Below the pieces are notes generated by a model, which was not told the origin of the DNA, searched no databases, and worked only from the letters and a program-made list of their open reading frames with translations. A stretch of 64,000 bases of DNA from Blastobasis lacticolella (lineage: Eukaryota; Arthropoda; Insecta; Lepidoptera; Blastobasidae), in NCBI GenBank assembly GCA_905147135.1, contig LR990041.1, forward strand, positions 20,397,907-20,461,906, written 5' to 3'. The position numbers and the translations under genes are program-made. Every line of letters begins with the position of its first letter. Position 1 is the first letter of the stretch. Of the stretch, positions 42,991 to 54,639 are shown piece by piece.

Positions 42991-43213
42991 TGAGGACCTG
43001 TGTGATTAATATGCCGCGCAGAGGTCCAAAGTTCGATTTTCGGCTGAGCAGAAATTGAAATGATGAATTTTAATTTCTGTTTCTGGTCTGGGTGTAGTAT
43101 GTGTAATAAGTACGTATTTAAAAAAGTATATAAGTAGTTGATCTGTTATCTAACACCCATAACACAAGCTTTGCTTACTTTGGGGCTTGATGGCGCTGTG
43201 TGAATTTGTCCAA
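42991..43213 (+). mobile_element. SINE-B copy
   Basis: Degenerate head (GAGGTCCAAAGTTCGATTTT), core AATTGAAATGATGAATTTTA, and tail CACCCATAACACAAGCTTTG ending TGGCGCTGTGTGAATTTGTC. It abuts an L2-like LINE tail in opposite orientation at 43236. Confidence 0.7.
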
Positions 43214-43235
43214 GACAGATAGATAGATATATAAA

Positions 43236-43480
43236 CACTTTATTACTCATTAAACATAACATTACCAATCACTTACAGTAACAAGGTACACATATGAGCA
43301 AATGCGGCCTTATCGCTACAAGCGACCTCTTCCAGGTAACTTTTACAGAAATTGAGACAGGAATTTTACAGCAGATAGTGTCGAGCCACTCCTGTGAACA
43401 CAAGAGAATGCGTTGTACATTTATCTAAACACCATGAACAGCCAAAACATGAAATAATCGTACTTATAAGCATATAAGCA
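43236..43480 (-). repeat. L2-like LINE 3' UTR, truncated
   Basis: ACACTTTATTACTCATT, GCGGCCTTATCGCTACAAGC and GACCTCTTCCAGGTAAC parallel the 3' UTR of the element at 16.5 kb (ACACTTTATTGTAC, GCGGTCTTATCGCCAATAGC, GATCTCTTCCAGACAAC). It has no coding sequence. Confidence 0.65.
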
Positions 43481-46400
43481 TGTAAATATAATTGACACTA
43501 CTTTCTTTAAGAAGATCTTGGGATTTACGATACAATTTTTTTTATATTAAGTACCAATAATCATATATACCACTCCAAACCGTAGTGGCAGCGATAAGCA
43601 GCGCAGCGTTCGGAAGAACACTGTATCTCCATTAGGATATGATTGGGGCACTACATCGTTTGAATGATTTTTCCGGTCGCAACTTGGACTGTATGGCCTC
43701 ACTTTTGCTGAAGCTCTTCCCATCGGTGCCACTCGGCTTTGAATTAACCAAAAATATAATTAAACGCTTCTTAAAAATCTTTTGCAGCTACAGCCACACA
43801 TTGGTGTATCGTAAAACAAATGGAATTGGTTGCAAGAAGCTGTCTCTCAGGCACCAAGAAGTCATTCTCGACACCAGGGCCTTTTTAATGTAATAAATAA
43901 TAACTTTCTTGAAATTCTATACTTTGTCTTAGGAATTTAAATTAAAAAAAAGTATAAAACCCCTTTTTTGAATTTGGTCATTCTCTACTTAGGTGATTCA
44001 TTAAATTAACAATAACAGCATCTATTTATCATCCATTGTTATTTTAAAAAATAAATGACAAAATAGCTTTGGATTGCAATAAAAAAATTAACTGAAAACG
44101 ATTGTAATTTTTTTATGTAAATGTAGTAGTATTTAAATGTTCTCTACTTTGTTCTTATTTAAGGACTTACTATAAATCCTTTTAATAACTGTATAGGAAT
44201 GTGCTTTATTAGGTGGTAATGCACATGCTCTTTGCAATGCTAGCACCAGGTACCGACCTATCGTAATGAAGTAATATATTTCTTCAGATAGGTAAAAATA
44301 AAGTTCACGCAGTTCTTAGAATTTCCCAATTTTTGGCGATAATATCATTTAGATTAAACATTTTGAGGAAATTTTGAAACTCTATTGCGCTAAAATATTT
44401 TCGTAGCACGACAAAAATCAATACATAGGCGCATATGCACTTTAGTAGAAGTTCCTACATTTGCAACGTCGCTTAATATTTACTCTTCTACTTTCACCAT
44501 TATCTCTTCATTGGTTGGAATTATCCTCATACTTAATTGAAGTATGGCTTTAAAATGTATGGCCACATGGCAAGCCATTCCTGGAATGACTCACGATCCT
44601 CCTTCACTTCGTGTTGGGAATTAAATGGAAAATCATCTCCACTTTAAACCGCACTAAAAATCCTTTGATATCTTTCGAGATAATTTTCGTACAATTCCAA
44701 GCACTCATCATCCTAGCGGTCTGCTTTTCTGAAAATCGCTTTTAGTTTAACTGAAAGCGAGTTTTTACTGGAATCCATAATTAAAGTGTTTTGTGTTTTG
44801 GTATTTTACGTGCGGCGACTGCCATTTGACTCGACAACCCTTTAGGGAAAAGCCGTTGACCGAGCCTTGACCGTCTGCCAGCAGATGACCGCTTGCAGAT
44901 GAGATTGGTTTATTTCCAGGGGCTGGTGGTAGGATCCCATAATGCCCCCACGCATCATTGTCGTATATGCTGTTCTCCCGCTTACGCCCGATATCTGAAA
45001 TTTCTTTTTTATTAGCACGGTTGTGCACCGGCAGGCCAAGGTTTAATGGATCTCTTGCTACAAAGTTGAATTTTTCTTGTACTTTATGACATAGGATAAC
45101 CTACGGCGCCCTCACAGTCTATTACTAGTACACAACACACACGTCCTAATTACATCAAATTTTTATTTAAGACAGCGTTGCCTTTGTCCTACATAACCTA
45201 TTTGATCTACAGGATTTTATTTATTTGCATTCATTTCAATTAATCGCTATTCCAAACTCACAATAAGAGCCGAATTAAGAAACTCAACGCCAGACATTTG
45301 AAAATTGCCTGTCAGCTGGCGCGCGTTTAAATCTTTTTACCTATCTGGGGATCTGCCCTGCAATCACAGAAATTGCCATTTAATAGTCTGCGATTCTTTA
45401 AACTGGATGGATGGGACGTAGCCGGGGGTGACGATTTGTGTCTCGCGTATCTGGCGTTTACAGTACTCGCACGAATACAGTTTCGTTATCGAATACAGCT
45501 TAGAATAACATTTACATATATCCTTAAATCTTTATCAAAACGCTAAACTACTTAAGTAGTGTTCGGTGCGTTGTATCGAACACGACTTAGCTAATTTTCC
45601 CTGCACTACCTTAGTAGTGCATTTTTGGGATTTAACATTCATTTAAATTACAATTATTAACAAGTATTGTAGGACTCTTAATAAACATTTTATATAATTT
45701 TAACATTATCTTTTACATTCAACATACTGCAATCCCTGCATAAGCACCCTTTCAAGTAGGTACATAGCGATATTATCAAACAAACAAAATCTATATTCCA
45801 TGGACATAGAAAATGTTATTAGCTTCATAATAATTAATCAAATATTTAATCAAATGAAACATCTTAATATGTTCATAGTTGACCATCAAATTAAAAATAT
45901 AAGTTGTGCATGTTGTGTCGTTAATGCCGCGTTATTTCTACAATAGTTTATTATAAGTATTGTGAATCTTTCATATTCGTCACATACTTTACTTTTTATT
46001 TAAACCATACACTATATAAATAAATAAATAACCCTTTACTTAGCATTTCCGCTTTTTTTATTGCATTTCAGCTTTTTTTTACTTTTTTTTACATTGTAAA
46101 ATTTCCAATAGTCAAAGAAGTCATCAGTAATGCATTTTCGCTTTTTTCCATTATCGGCATCACCTTTACCGGTTACTCACTCAACATTGTAAGATTTCCA
46201 ATAAGTTAAGTTATTACAACTACACTAAAGTTGTAACGGTCGCCTTTGTTCGACCGAAATCAGAGGACTACAAAAAAGGCGAGTATAGTTTTGTTTTGAT
46301 ATTTTTATTAACGCACATATTTAATTAGGCCTATCGATTTACGTTGTTAAATATTTCGAATAGGCAATTTTGTTAAGGACTTGTATAATTTTCAAAACAG

Positions 46401-46955
46401 ATTGCAACTATCTTTCTACACCTACGTACCTATTAAACGTATTCATTCTTGATTGACTGTTATTACTACCGGTAAGTGAGTACCTGTGCGATAGGTGTTG
46501 CACTCGTAGGTATCTAACAGATTGCAAAGCCGCGGTCGTTGACCCGGGACTGATAACAAAGAAGAGAACGCATCTTGTCGGAACATAGATCTTATTTTAT
46601 TTTTTCCCCTTCATTCTAAGACCTCTCAACTAACTTTAACTTTAATTCATTATATAACGTCTACCTTTCCCCTGTTTAGTTTTTCCGCTGTATTTATCTT
46701 ACTTTACTTTTTCTATTTTTATGCCATTTGCGTTGTAAAGTGGGTGGGTACCTGGGTGTAGACCGATAAGTGATTCACTGATTACAGATACTTACCTAAT
46801 ATTTGTAGGTATTATTAGTAGTTAGTAGAATATTGTGGTAATAGGGTCTCCTAAATTGGATTTACCCTACCTCATAAAACTACTTTTTCATTGTCTGCTT
46901 ATAGATAGATATTAGATAGGACCATAAATTGGGGATGGCTCAGCTAAATTAGCAG
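43481..46955. other. 3.5 kb without a recognisable gene
   Basis: AT-rich. Weak candidates only: an 84-codon plus-strand frame (43639-43893) and two overlapping minus-strand frames at 44.77-45.04 kb in a more GC-balanced patch (GRKRENSIYDNDAWGHYG), neither matching a family I know. CATTGTAA(A/G)ATTTCCAATA occurs twice (about 46093 and 46186). Confidence 0.45.
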
Positions 46956-46959
46956 CTAA

Positions 46960-47270
46960 AATTGTATTGCTGTTTGTTGGCTATAGTTCGTAGGTACTAA
47001 GTCATAGATTGACCGTATTAATATCAGTAACGAGCTTTGAAATAACATATAATATTTTGTTAGGTAGATAGATAGTTAACAGGCTATATTACTGTTTGTT
47101 TGCCAGTTAGTTGGTAAATAATTACTTGACTAGAGCCTTCTCCACAACAGTGGAGAGCTTTGCCATAATTATATTATATTTTGTAAAGTAGATAGCTAGA
47201 TTCGCATTATATTGTTTGTTTGCCATTTTATAGGTATTAATTGATTAATTATTAAAGGTAGCTTCGCGCA
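46960..47270 (+). repeat. 119-bp tandem repeats upstream of LINE
   Basis: About 2.7 imperfect units. Anchor phrases recur at a spacing near 119-121 bp: TGTTTGTTGG / TGTTTGTTTGCC / TGTTTGTTTGCC (46.97, 47.09, 47.21 kb), and ATATTTTGTTAGGTAGATAG / TATTTTGTAAAGTAGATAG (47.05, 47.17 kb). They end just before the probable 5' end of the plus-strand LINE, so they could be its 5' UTR monomers or unrelated host repeats. Confidence 0.55.
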
Positions 47271-47364
47271 TTCCTCCCTAATACCTAATATTCGTGTTGG
47301 AATTTCTGCTGTCTCGGTTTGTTGTCAGTTTCAGGCCGACCAGTATAGACGACTACATTCAAAT

Positions 47365-49411
47365 ATGGTGAAGACACGACGCGCTGCCTGCGAGGAGCTC
47401 GAATGCAAGCTGCAGCTAGCGCTGGACGAGCTGAAATGCTCCAAAACTCTCTGCGACCAGCTGTTGGAGGAACGCATAGACGCAGAACAAGAGATCCAAA
47501 ACGTCATTGGCACTAACACTCAGTTAAAGAGTGAGCTTGCTTCTATGCATAAAGAGTACTTAGAAGTAACCAGGGACAGAGACGAGATACGCAACGTACT
47601 AGCAGAGCAGCAGACCTGTCACAGGAACTACACATGTGCCTTGAGCAGAATCTCGGAACTTGAGCTAGCTCTGAGCGAGGCTCACAATGTCATAACAAAA
47701 TATGAGCAGCGACGGTCCTGCGACCCACAACAAATATCCCAGTGTCTGTACGATGAACTAGTAGAACCAGAATATGATCATCAAACAGTGTCTGGAAACA
47801 CTTGTGACCCTTGTAATTCCTGGAATGAGACCACATCCACGTCATCTTCACTTAACATAAATAGAAATAAAAAATCAAAACGAGTACCTAAATTGAAAAA
47901 ATGTATGAAAAAGACATATCATAAAGTAAAGTTATCAAGGCAAAACAAAATTATTCACCACTTATCCAAAACAACGAATCAGTTACGAAAAGATTTTGAA
48001 GAATGTAATTCAGAATTGGTACGTGCGCAACAAACCCATACCACGAAGACACACGAGACGTATAAAAAAATTAAAAAATTGCAAATAGACTTAAATATAG
48101 TAAATAGAAAATATAAAATTGCACAGAGTGAAATAATTACTTGGAGAGAAGCTATCTCTGAAATGGTCAAATTGTCAAATGAAAACTCGGACATGATCGA
48201 ACGTCTGATGGCTGCCAAAGAAGGGGAATGTGAGTGTGTCGCCTCGCAGCTTCAGCGCCCCGCGCCTCGGCCGCAAAATACTGTCGTCGCCCCCGAGGCG
48301 CACGCGGTTAACGTCGAGCCCGCGGTCGCCGGGCGTAAGGCCGTGGACTCCCCGGCCTTCGCGTCCACCTCTTCCACCGCGGCTCACATTGTACCTGCGG
48401 TCGTCGGGCCCCACAAAGCTTCAGCCGCCCCGGCCGTCGCGGCCACATCTTATGCCGCCGCTGCGAGGAGTACGACGCGCCCTAAGTCGACGGGCGCGGT
48501 CGACGGGCCATTCAAGGCCACAGCCGCACCGGCCGTTGCGGCCACCTCCTATGCCACCATAGCAAGGAGATCGACGCGCTCTACGGCCCCCGCGGCCCAC
48601 ATCCAGCCCGCGGTAGCCATCACCACCGAGCACGCTATCCTCGAGCCCGTACCGGCCCCGCGGGTGGCCTCGCGCTGTTCAGTCGCGCGTGGCCACCGCC
48701 TGCAGGCCCGCGCCCGATACAGCGGCGCCCGGGGCCACCTCCGTCGCCGCCAGAGTGCCCGGGGCCGCCACCGTCACGATCCCCGGCAAACCCAGCAGGC
48801 CTGCTAGCGCGAAGCCGACGCAAACATTGCGAACTAATGTGCAGACACAGAGGACTCTAGTTTTTTCAGATCGAATAGGCAAAAATATGGGCGTGTTACT
48901 AAACGACTGTACGAATTCTAAAGTAATCAATTATTGCATGCCTGATTTGTCGTACAGCGGTATTATCCAAAAAGTCTTACAACACTCAGAACACATAGAT
49001 CAAAATGTAAATATAATAATTTTAATAAGTAATAGCCTTAAAGTACGAAAATATGATATAGTCAAGGGTTTTGAAGCGTTGCAAGGATTGTCTGCAGGAA
49101 AAATTGTATTATGCGCATTTCCCTTCATAAAAAATGTTTATGATACTGAAAATGACCGTATTCACATGTTGAATACTTTGATGTATAATTTGACTTGCAG
49201 TCAGAAAGACGCATTTACCTTTTTTGACTGTAATAAATTTACAGATAAAGTAGTTTTAACAGAAGATACTATGTATCTTCGACGTAGGTACAAAGTCAAA
49301 CTGGCTACAATGTTAGCGTACCATATTAATTTATTGATTTCTCCTACCGTAGGTAGATATGACCAGAGTGCCGATTTGTTAATAAACAAAAAGGGTCACT
49401 CTTTAAACTAG
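47365..49411 (+). pseudogene. LINE ORF1: coiled coil plus esterase-like domain
   Basis: ORF1 in two frames. Frame 1 starts at a real ATG (MVKTRRAACEELECKLQLAL): residues about 1-120 are heptad-rich coiled coil, then a Lys-rich part (KSKRVPKLKKCMKKTYHKVK) and a second helical part to residue about 290. A GC-rich Ala/Pro/Thr repeat region follows (PAVAATSYA motifs). A frameshift near 48.67 kb moves to frame 2 (AVQSRVATACRPAPDTAAPG), which carries the C-terminal domain (NIIILISNSLKVRKYDIVKG to MYLRRRYKVKLATMLAYHI), compatible with the SGNH-esterase-like domain of CR1-group ORF1 proteins; this call is inference. It would bind element RNA. Confidence 0.65.
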
Positions 49412-52400
49412 TATGTAAGACAAAGGAGACGTCCTGTATCATATCAGCAGCATATAACAGTCCACTGTTAGACTTGAACAGTAAATCTTTTGATATTGTT
49501 CAGAATATACAGGACTGCTCTGGCATAAAGTCAGTAGTAAATAGTGGTAATAAGCCTTTGGATGTACGTAAAGTAAAATGTTATAATAATAAACAAAATT
49601 GTATAGTTAACTTAGGGCCGATTGTTCAATCTTCAGATAAAATGTCTGTTAACTACTCAGCGAATAAAATTATTAGGCTGTTTATCGGTCTGTTAATCCG
49701 ATGTCTATTTTTCAATAGTTATTTATCTCATGGATAAGTATCTGACCGAATATTTCAATTCTGCCAACATCAAATCAACACGAACTTCAGAGAAGTGAAA
49801 CAAAAATATCGCTTATACAATTGTTAGAGCAGGATAGACTAACGAAGCTATCAGTGGCAAGCAAGCGTCATTTTTAAGGTTATGTTATTCCACAGAATAG
49901 TTACCTAATATTAGAAGGAAGGTTATTCATTCATTGTAGTTTACAGTTATTTTATTTGTTGTTTGGTTGGATTGATTTGATAGTTTATATTTTAGTGATT
50001 TAAAACGCGGTGATTACCTTCTATTGCAATTTATCGCAAAAGAAAATTAAAAAAGAGAGCGATCTGCAAGTTTCACAACTACCGAGACTCATTTACTTGT
50101 CAGTTCAGTCGGCAAATTCTTTCTTTACTGTGACGTGGATTTATATATTCATATATTATGGGCCTCTTCTATGACTGCTAGGTCATCAAGGCTGTCGAAA
50201 TATGCATATTATTTACCTACTTCCTTCAAAAACTGCAAAATATAACCTCAAACCAACTGATCTATCAAGACGCTATCTGTCGCATATCGGCTATCTGGCG
50301 CTCAAAGAGGCAGATAGATTTATTCCCCAGATAACGGTTTTATTCGTCAAATAACTCTTAACTGACAGTTGAAAAATTCAAAAACTTGCTATCCGTTGAA
50401 TAAACGCTAACAGACTGTTTATCTGAGAATTGAACAATCGGCCCTAAGTACATCAAAATATCCAAGGCATGACGAATAAAAAATTGGAAGTTGAGCTATT
50501 CATGAACGGTGAGAATGTTGATATTTTTTGCATTACTGAACATTGGTTAAAAGATCACCAGCTCATACTTGGCTTTCACAACCATAAACTTGCAAGTTCG
50601 TTCACAAGAGGGCAGGCAATTCATGGAGGTTCCCTAATACTTGCTCGTAATTGCCTAAAATGCAAGGAACGCACTGATATTGTCAAGCTGTCTGTTGAAC
50701 GATCTGCTGAAATTGCCTGTATAGAACTTGAGCGACTTATTGTAATGAGCGTATATAGACCTCCGGCTTCATCATTTGATTTGTTCGAGAAAATTATGGA
50801 TGAAGCCCTTATTAAAGTTAGCAATTGTAATAAAAATATTGTTGTTTGTGGAGATTTTAATATAGATTTATTAGACGTATCTTGTAAATATACTGGTAGG
50901 CTAATATCATTATTTAAGTGTCATAATTTAATCAACTTACTTTTAGAGCCTACTAGAATAACAAGTACTACATCAACTTGTCTAGACAACATTTTTTGTG
51001 ATATCCAGGCATGTAGCCAGTCTGTAATAAACAAATTACAATCCGATCATTGTGGTCAATTAGCTGTGTTTAATGTTAATATGAGGAAAGAAACAAAAAA
51101 TACTATTAAATTTGTACCAATTAACAACAACCGTCTAAACAGTTTTAGAAATAACATTATAGAGAAATCATCTAATTTAAAGTATTTTGATGATACAAAT
51201 GAATATTATAATTCAGTTTTACACATGACAAAAACTGAAAGTAATAGTATATTCAAACCAAAGGTGAAGGCAGTAAACAGCAAACTTATGTTTAGCGATT
51301 GGGCGACAGCAGGAATACATAAGAGTAGAAATAAATTATATGAGGTCTATGCAGAACGGGCGTATAATAATAGCGTAGAATTTGCTGAGTATGTTAAACA
51401 TTATTCGAAGTTATTTAAACGCGTTTGTGCTACAGCTAAATCGAATTTCGTTAAACACAAACTAAAAAATAGCACAGATGTAGTAAAATCCACATGGCAG
51501 ATAATAAATAGTTAAACTGGAAAAGTAACAAACCGCGATACTAAGTACAGTTTAAAGATAAATGATAATGTTGTTACCAAAAACTCGGAACTTGCAACTA
51601 CGAAATCCTTAAATTCATCTCCTGCTCTCGCTGTATCCTTGTTAAAACAAAATGTACCCGAGAGTGTCATCGATTTTAAGTTCGAGCATGCAACACCTCA
51701 AGATATAGTTAAGGCTTTTAAAACTATAAAAATGAAAGCAACTGCCGACATTGATGGTATGTCAGTAAAAATTATTAGCTCTGTAATTGATGTTATTGCT
51801 GTCCACTTAGCGAATATATTTAATAATTGTGTTGATAATGGTGAATTTCCTGACCTGATGAAGCACAGTAAAGTTATTCCATTGTTAAAAAACTGGTAAT
51901 ACAACGGATCCTACAAATTTTAGACCAGTTTCAATTTTACCGGCTCTAAGTAAAATATTTGAGAAAATCATATTAAATCAACTAAAAGCTCATTTTTATG
52001 GAGGTAACCTATTGCATCATAAACAATTCGGTTTTACTCGCGGTCGTTCAACAGCTGATGCAGGTGTTGAACTTATTAAACATATCTTTGGGGCCTGGGA
52101 GGAATCACGTGATGCCTTAGGGGTTTTCTGTGATTTATCCAAAGCCTTTGATTGCGTTAATCATGATATTTTGGTCAGGAAATTACAACATTATGGAATA
52201 AAGGACTTGGCCCTAAACTTGCTAAATTCATACTTGAGTCATAGAATTCAAAAAGTTGATGTAAACGGAGAGAGATCTATGGGGTCTGTTGTCTCTATGG
52301 GTGTCCCCCAGGGATCTATTTTAGGGCCGTTTTTGTTTCTTGTTTATGTAAATGACTTAAAGTACTTTGTACAAGATACCCATGAAATTGTCTTGGACGA

Positions 52401-53223
52401 TACATCTTTAGTGTGTAAAGTAAAAAGACAACAATTAACATATGAAGACGTGAACAAGGCTATTGCAGAAGTGGTAAACTGGTTTACGGTTAATAATTTA
52501 TTACTGAATGGCAAGAAGACAAAATGTTTAAAATTCTCTTTGCCAAATGTTAGATCAGTGCCCACTAATGTACAAATAAAAGGCGAAAATTTGAATCTTG
52601 TTGATTCTACAGTATTTTTAGGCGGTACTCTGGATAATAAATTGCAATGGGGTCCTCACATTGATAAATTGGCGAAACGGCTAAGTGCTGCAGCATATGC
52701 TGTAAAGAAAATACGGGGTATTTCTGACGAGGCTACAGCAAGATTAGTTTACTTTAGTTATTTCCACAGTATTATGGCCTATGGCATACTGCTGTGGGGA
52801 CACGCTGCCGACTGGCACAATGTATTTGTATTGCAGAAAAGGGCTATTCGCGCGATTTATCAATTGAGACCTAGAACTTCACTAAGAGATAAATTCAGGA
52901 ATATTGATATAATGACAATGCCGTCACAATATATATATGAGAACTTAATGTATGTTCATAAAAATTTACACTTATTTAAGAAGAATAGTGATGTTCATAT
53001 TATTAATACGAGAAATAAGGATAAGCTTGTTGCTGGTGCTTGTCGTCTAGCCAAAGTCCACAAATCATTTATGGGTCAATGTGTACGCTTTTATAATAAG
53101 GTTCCAACAGATATTCAGAATTTACCATTGAATAAATTTAAAGTCGCTATAAAAAACAAATTATGTCAAAAAAGTTATTATAGTATATCTGAATATGTAA
53201 ATGACAAAAGTCCATGGGTCTGA
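49412..53223 (+). pseudogene. LINE ORF2: endonuclease-RT (broken)
   Basis: The N-terminal part lies at about 49.42-49.61 kb (NSKSFDIVQNIQDCSGIKSV) and is cut from the rest by an inverted-repeat insertion. The frame resumes at VHQNIQGMTNKK (50.45 kb; ATG at 50469) with the endonuclease: TEHWL, VYRPPAS, VVCGDFNIDLL, LQSDHCGQLAV. A TAA at 51513-51515 (IINS-stop-TGKV) and a frameshift near 51.9 kb (LLKNW) precede the RT: NFRPVSILPALSKIFEK, CDLSKAFDCVNHDIL, GVPQGSILGPFLFLVYVN, VLDDTSLV. The box reads VLDD instead of FADD/YADD, with both Asp kept. The C-terminus ends NKVPTDIQNLPLNKFKVAIK and SPWV. Confidence 0.8.
49610..50449. mobile_element. 840-bp inverted-repeat element inside ORF2
   Basis: Terminal inverted repeats of at least 30 bp: left ACTTAGGGCCGATTGTTCAA, right TTGAACAATCGGCCCTAAGT. 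Similarity continues inward (CAGATAAA...TCTGTTA). TA dinucleotides flank the GGGCC core, which fits a TA target site, but the exact target duplication is ambiguous. It has no coding capacity. It separates the ORF2 N-terminal peptide (ending CIVN) from VHQNIQGM. Confidence 0.7.
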
Positions 53224-53357
53224 ACTGCTGTTCTATACAGGTATTTACTTTTAAGATAGTATGTGGGTTTCTTGCCGTTTCTTTCCCCCACGGAGAACCA
53301 CCTTGGAAGCGGCGTTAATTTTCCTCCCTCTCCCACACATAGTGTCTCCTGTCTGCG

Positions 53358-53570
53358 CTAGGGTAGGGGTAGGGTAGTAGTTAGAGTAGGGGTAGGGTAG
53401 GGTAGGGTTGGAGTAAGATAGAGGTAAGGTAGTATAGTAGTAGGGTAAGATAGTGGTAGGGTCGGGGTAAGATAGTGGTAGGGCAGGGGTAAGGTAGTGG
53501 TAGGGTAGGGTTAAGGCAATGGTAGGATAGGGTAGGGGTAAGGTAGCGATAGGGAAGGGGTAGGGTGGTA
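53358..53570. repeat. GGGTAGGGGTA minisatellite in LINE 3' UTR
   Basis: About 210 bp of irregular GGTAGGGTA, GGGGTAAGGTAGTGGTA units with no Cs in long stretches of the plus strand. This is strong G/C strand asymmetry and G-run density compatible with G-quadruplex formation. In complement it is the same CCTACC motif class as the R1 target array at 6.7-14.2 kb, but no RTE-tail halves flank it. Confidence 0.75.
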
Positions 53571-54134
53571 GCGACTACCTACCACATACAGCATTTGTGA
53601 TGCACGCTCACTTAAAAGTCTGTCTGGCGGTGGCGTGGGGGCCGGGTCGCTCTTTTCCCTCAAATATGGTTGAATTGGACGATGGCTGGGCCCTGCGTTA
53701 TACTCGTGAACGGGTGCTGCCTTGGTGGACTGGCTTACTCTTGCTGTAGTTTTAGGTGGTTTTTTCTTAATTATACTAGACATACCTATATAATATAATA
53801 TAGCGTTCCGGCTCTGCCTGGCATTGTCGAGCACGGTTCGGTTGGCGAGGCATACGTTTATCTACGGCCATAGGGCGGTCAGCGTGTCACTGTGTGTTTC
53901 CTTCCTGCTTTCCTATCCCCCTCCTTTTTGACGATTGAAAGAGATATTTATTGTCATAATCAATAAAAAAATTTTGAATTGAATTGAGTTATACAGTAAT
54001 TTTTTAGATAATTGAATGCAGAATATATTCCTCTTATGTTTTTAATACGTAATGATGTACTTTGTATGTTATGTTTAAGTTGTAAACAAAGGTAGACTTT
54101 TTTATATTATTTTTATTAAGATAAGATATTTACT

Positions 54135-54245
54135 GGCCGTGTGGTGTCCGGCAGAGTAGAATAGTTAATAACATTAGTCGTCTTGTAAGACACCCACGAG
54201 TGTAAGGAGTTGGTGCTGCTCTACTCTACCGGACGCCACACGGCC
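54135..54245. mobile_element. 111-bp palindromic element related to SINE-D head
   Basis: Terminal inverted repeats of about 26 bp: GGCCGTGTGGTGTCCGGCAG and CTACCGGACGCCACACGGCC. The right two thirds is a reversed SINE-D head (GACACCCACGAGTGTAAGG, GTTGGTGCTGCTCTACTC). It may be two head-to-head SINE-D 5' ends, or a MITE from which the SINE-D head was derived. Confidence 0.6.
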
Positions 54246-54379
54246 ACCTCCATATATGTATGTATGTATATATTAACATTGAAAATATACAATAGTAACA
54301 AAACGATAACCTAATTAATGTAGAAATTAGAATGGCATCTGTTGTATTAATCAACTTGTTGTCCCGCTGCCACTGCGTT

Positions 54380-54535
54380 CGCGTTTTGTCCTACCATATA
54401 AACGTTCCTGTTGAAGGTTATCTATTGTGGAAAATCGCATGAAAATCCGTTTAGTAGTTTTTGTGTTTATCGCGAACAGGTAGACATACACACAGACAGG
54501 GCGTGGGAATTTGTTTTATAATATGTAGTGAGTGG
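54380..54535 (+). repeat. RTE-like 3' tail, no minisatellite
   Basis: CACTGCGTTCGCGTTTTGTC, CATATAAACGTTCCTGTTGA, GGAAAATCGCATGAAAATCC and GGGCGTGGGAATTTGTTTTA, in the same order as other RTE-like tails; the array is absent. Confidence 0.55.
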
Positions 54536-54639
54536 CAATGGCTAATAGCCAGGCATTATGAATAATGCATTATTAATCACATTGGCCATAACATATTATG
54601 TACATATGTATGGAATTACCCACTAGTTAAACTAATAAT

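Larger units (their letters stand above)
47290..53990 (+). mobile_element. Daphne/CR1-like non-LTR retrotransposon
   Basis: Plus-strand two-ORF LINE of about 6.7 kb including an 840-bp insertion. ORF1 (coiled coil, Ala/Pro region, esterase-like domain) is followed closely by an endonuclease-RT ORF2 and a 3' UTR of about 0.77 kb ending in TTTTGAATTGAATTGA, a short direct-repeat tail of the CR1 group type. It has a few lesions (one frameshift in ORF1, one stop and one frameshift in ORF2, and an insertion), so it is younger than most LINEs in the window but inactive. Clade choice between Daphne and CR1 is by style only. Confidence 0.75.

Noticed and set aside
48175..48823. Several Gly/Arg-rich minus-strand frames
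   Set aside because: Antisense of the GC-rich Ala/Pro segment of the plus-strand ORF1.
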